The notes below the pieces were generated by a model, which was given only the letters and a program-made list of their open reading frames with translations, had not been told where the DNA came from and made no database searches. A DNA stretch of 5,536 nt from an uncultured bacterium. GTDB lineage: Bacteria > Methylomirabilota > Methylomirabilia > Rokubacteriales > CSP1-6. Below are positions 4,888 to 5,536 of this stretch, piece by piece. The stretch covers positions 1-5,536 of the forward strand of contig CAMLFJ010000254.1 in assembly GCA_946479205.1 (NCBI GenBank). The letters run 5' to 3'. Made by a program: the position numbers and the translations under genes. Positions within the stretch are counted from its first letter, which is position 1. Every line of letters starts with the position of its first letter.

Positions 4888-5536
<649 letters not shown>

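Overview
This 5.5 kb window is very GC-rich (about 70% by eye) and densely packed. Every supported gene lies on the minus strand, so the text below reads from the right end to the left. It holds eight or nine protein genes, two of them cut by the window edges, and only two intergenic gaps (about 140 and 60 bases). The base composition, the frequent GTG starts, the GTGA/ATGA overlaps, and an ATP synthase operon next to DUF507 and UbiX genes suggest a free-living bacterium. A deep-branching soil or sediment lineage such as Rokubacteria/NC10 or a deltaproteobacterial group would fit. This placement is inference; no taxonomic marker was searched.

Right part (4474-5536): the end of an F1Fo ATP synthase operon. 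It contains the C-terminal 215 codons of atpD (beta) and a complete atpC (epsilon) that overlaps the atpD stop by one base. A GC-rich hairpin region follows.

Middle part (884-4335): a compact four-gene signalling cassette. In transcription order it encodes a stand-alone receiver (REC) response regulator, a stand-alone HD-GYP cyclic-di-GMP phosphodiesterase, a polytopic membrane protein resembling CPBP/Rce1-like proteases but lacking most catalytic residues, and a membrane-anchored GAF histidine kinase. All three junctions overlap (16, 26 and 4 bases), so the four proteins are probably translationally coupled. The likely circuit is: the kinase, possibly with the membrane protein as sensor partner, phosphorylates the REC protein, which controls the HD-GYP enzyme and so lowers c-di-GMP. 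The 138-base leader carries hairpins, direct repeats and a sigma-54-like promoter candidate.

Left part (1-867): a three-gene operon with its own promoter candidate. Two adjacent divergent DUF507 paralogues are followed by ubiX (flavin prenyltransferase, N-terminal 85 codons only). The junctions are GTGA and ATGA 4-base overlaps.

I saw no tRNA, rRNA, CRISPR array, insertion sequence or phage gene. No wholly new system is evident. The most unusual items are the split REC/HD-GYP cassette with its embedded catalytically degenerate CPBP-like protein, and the tandem DUF507 pair coupled to ubiX.
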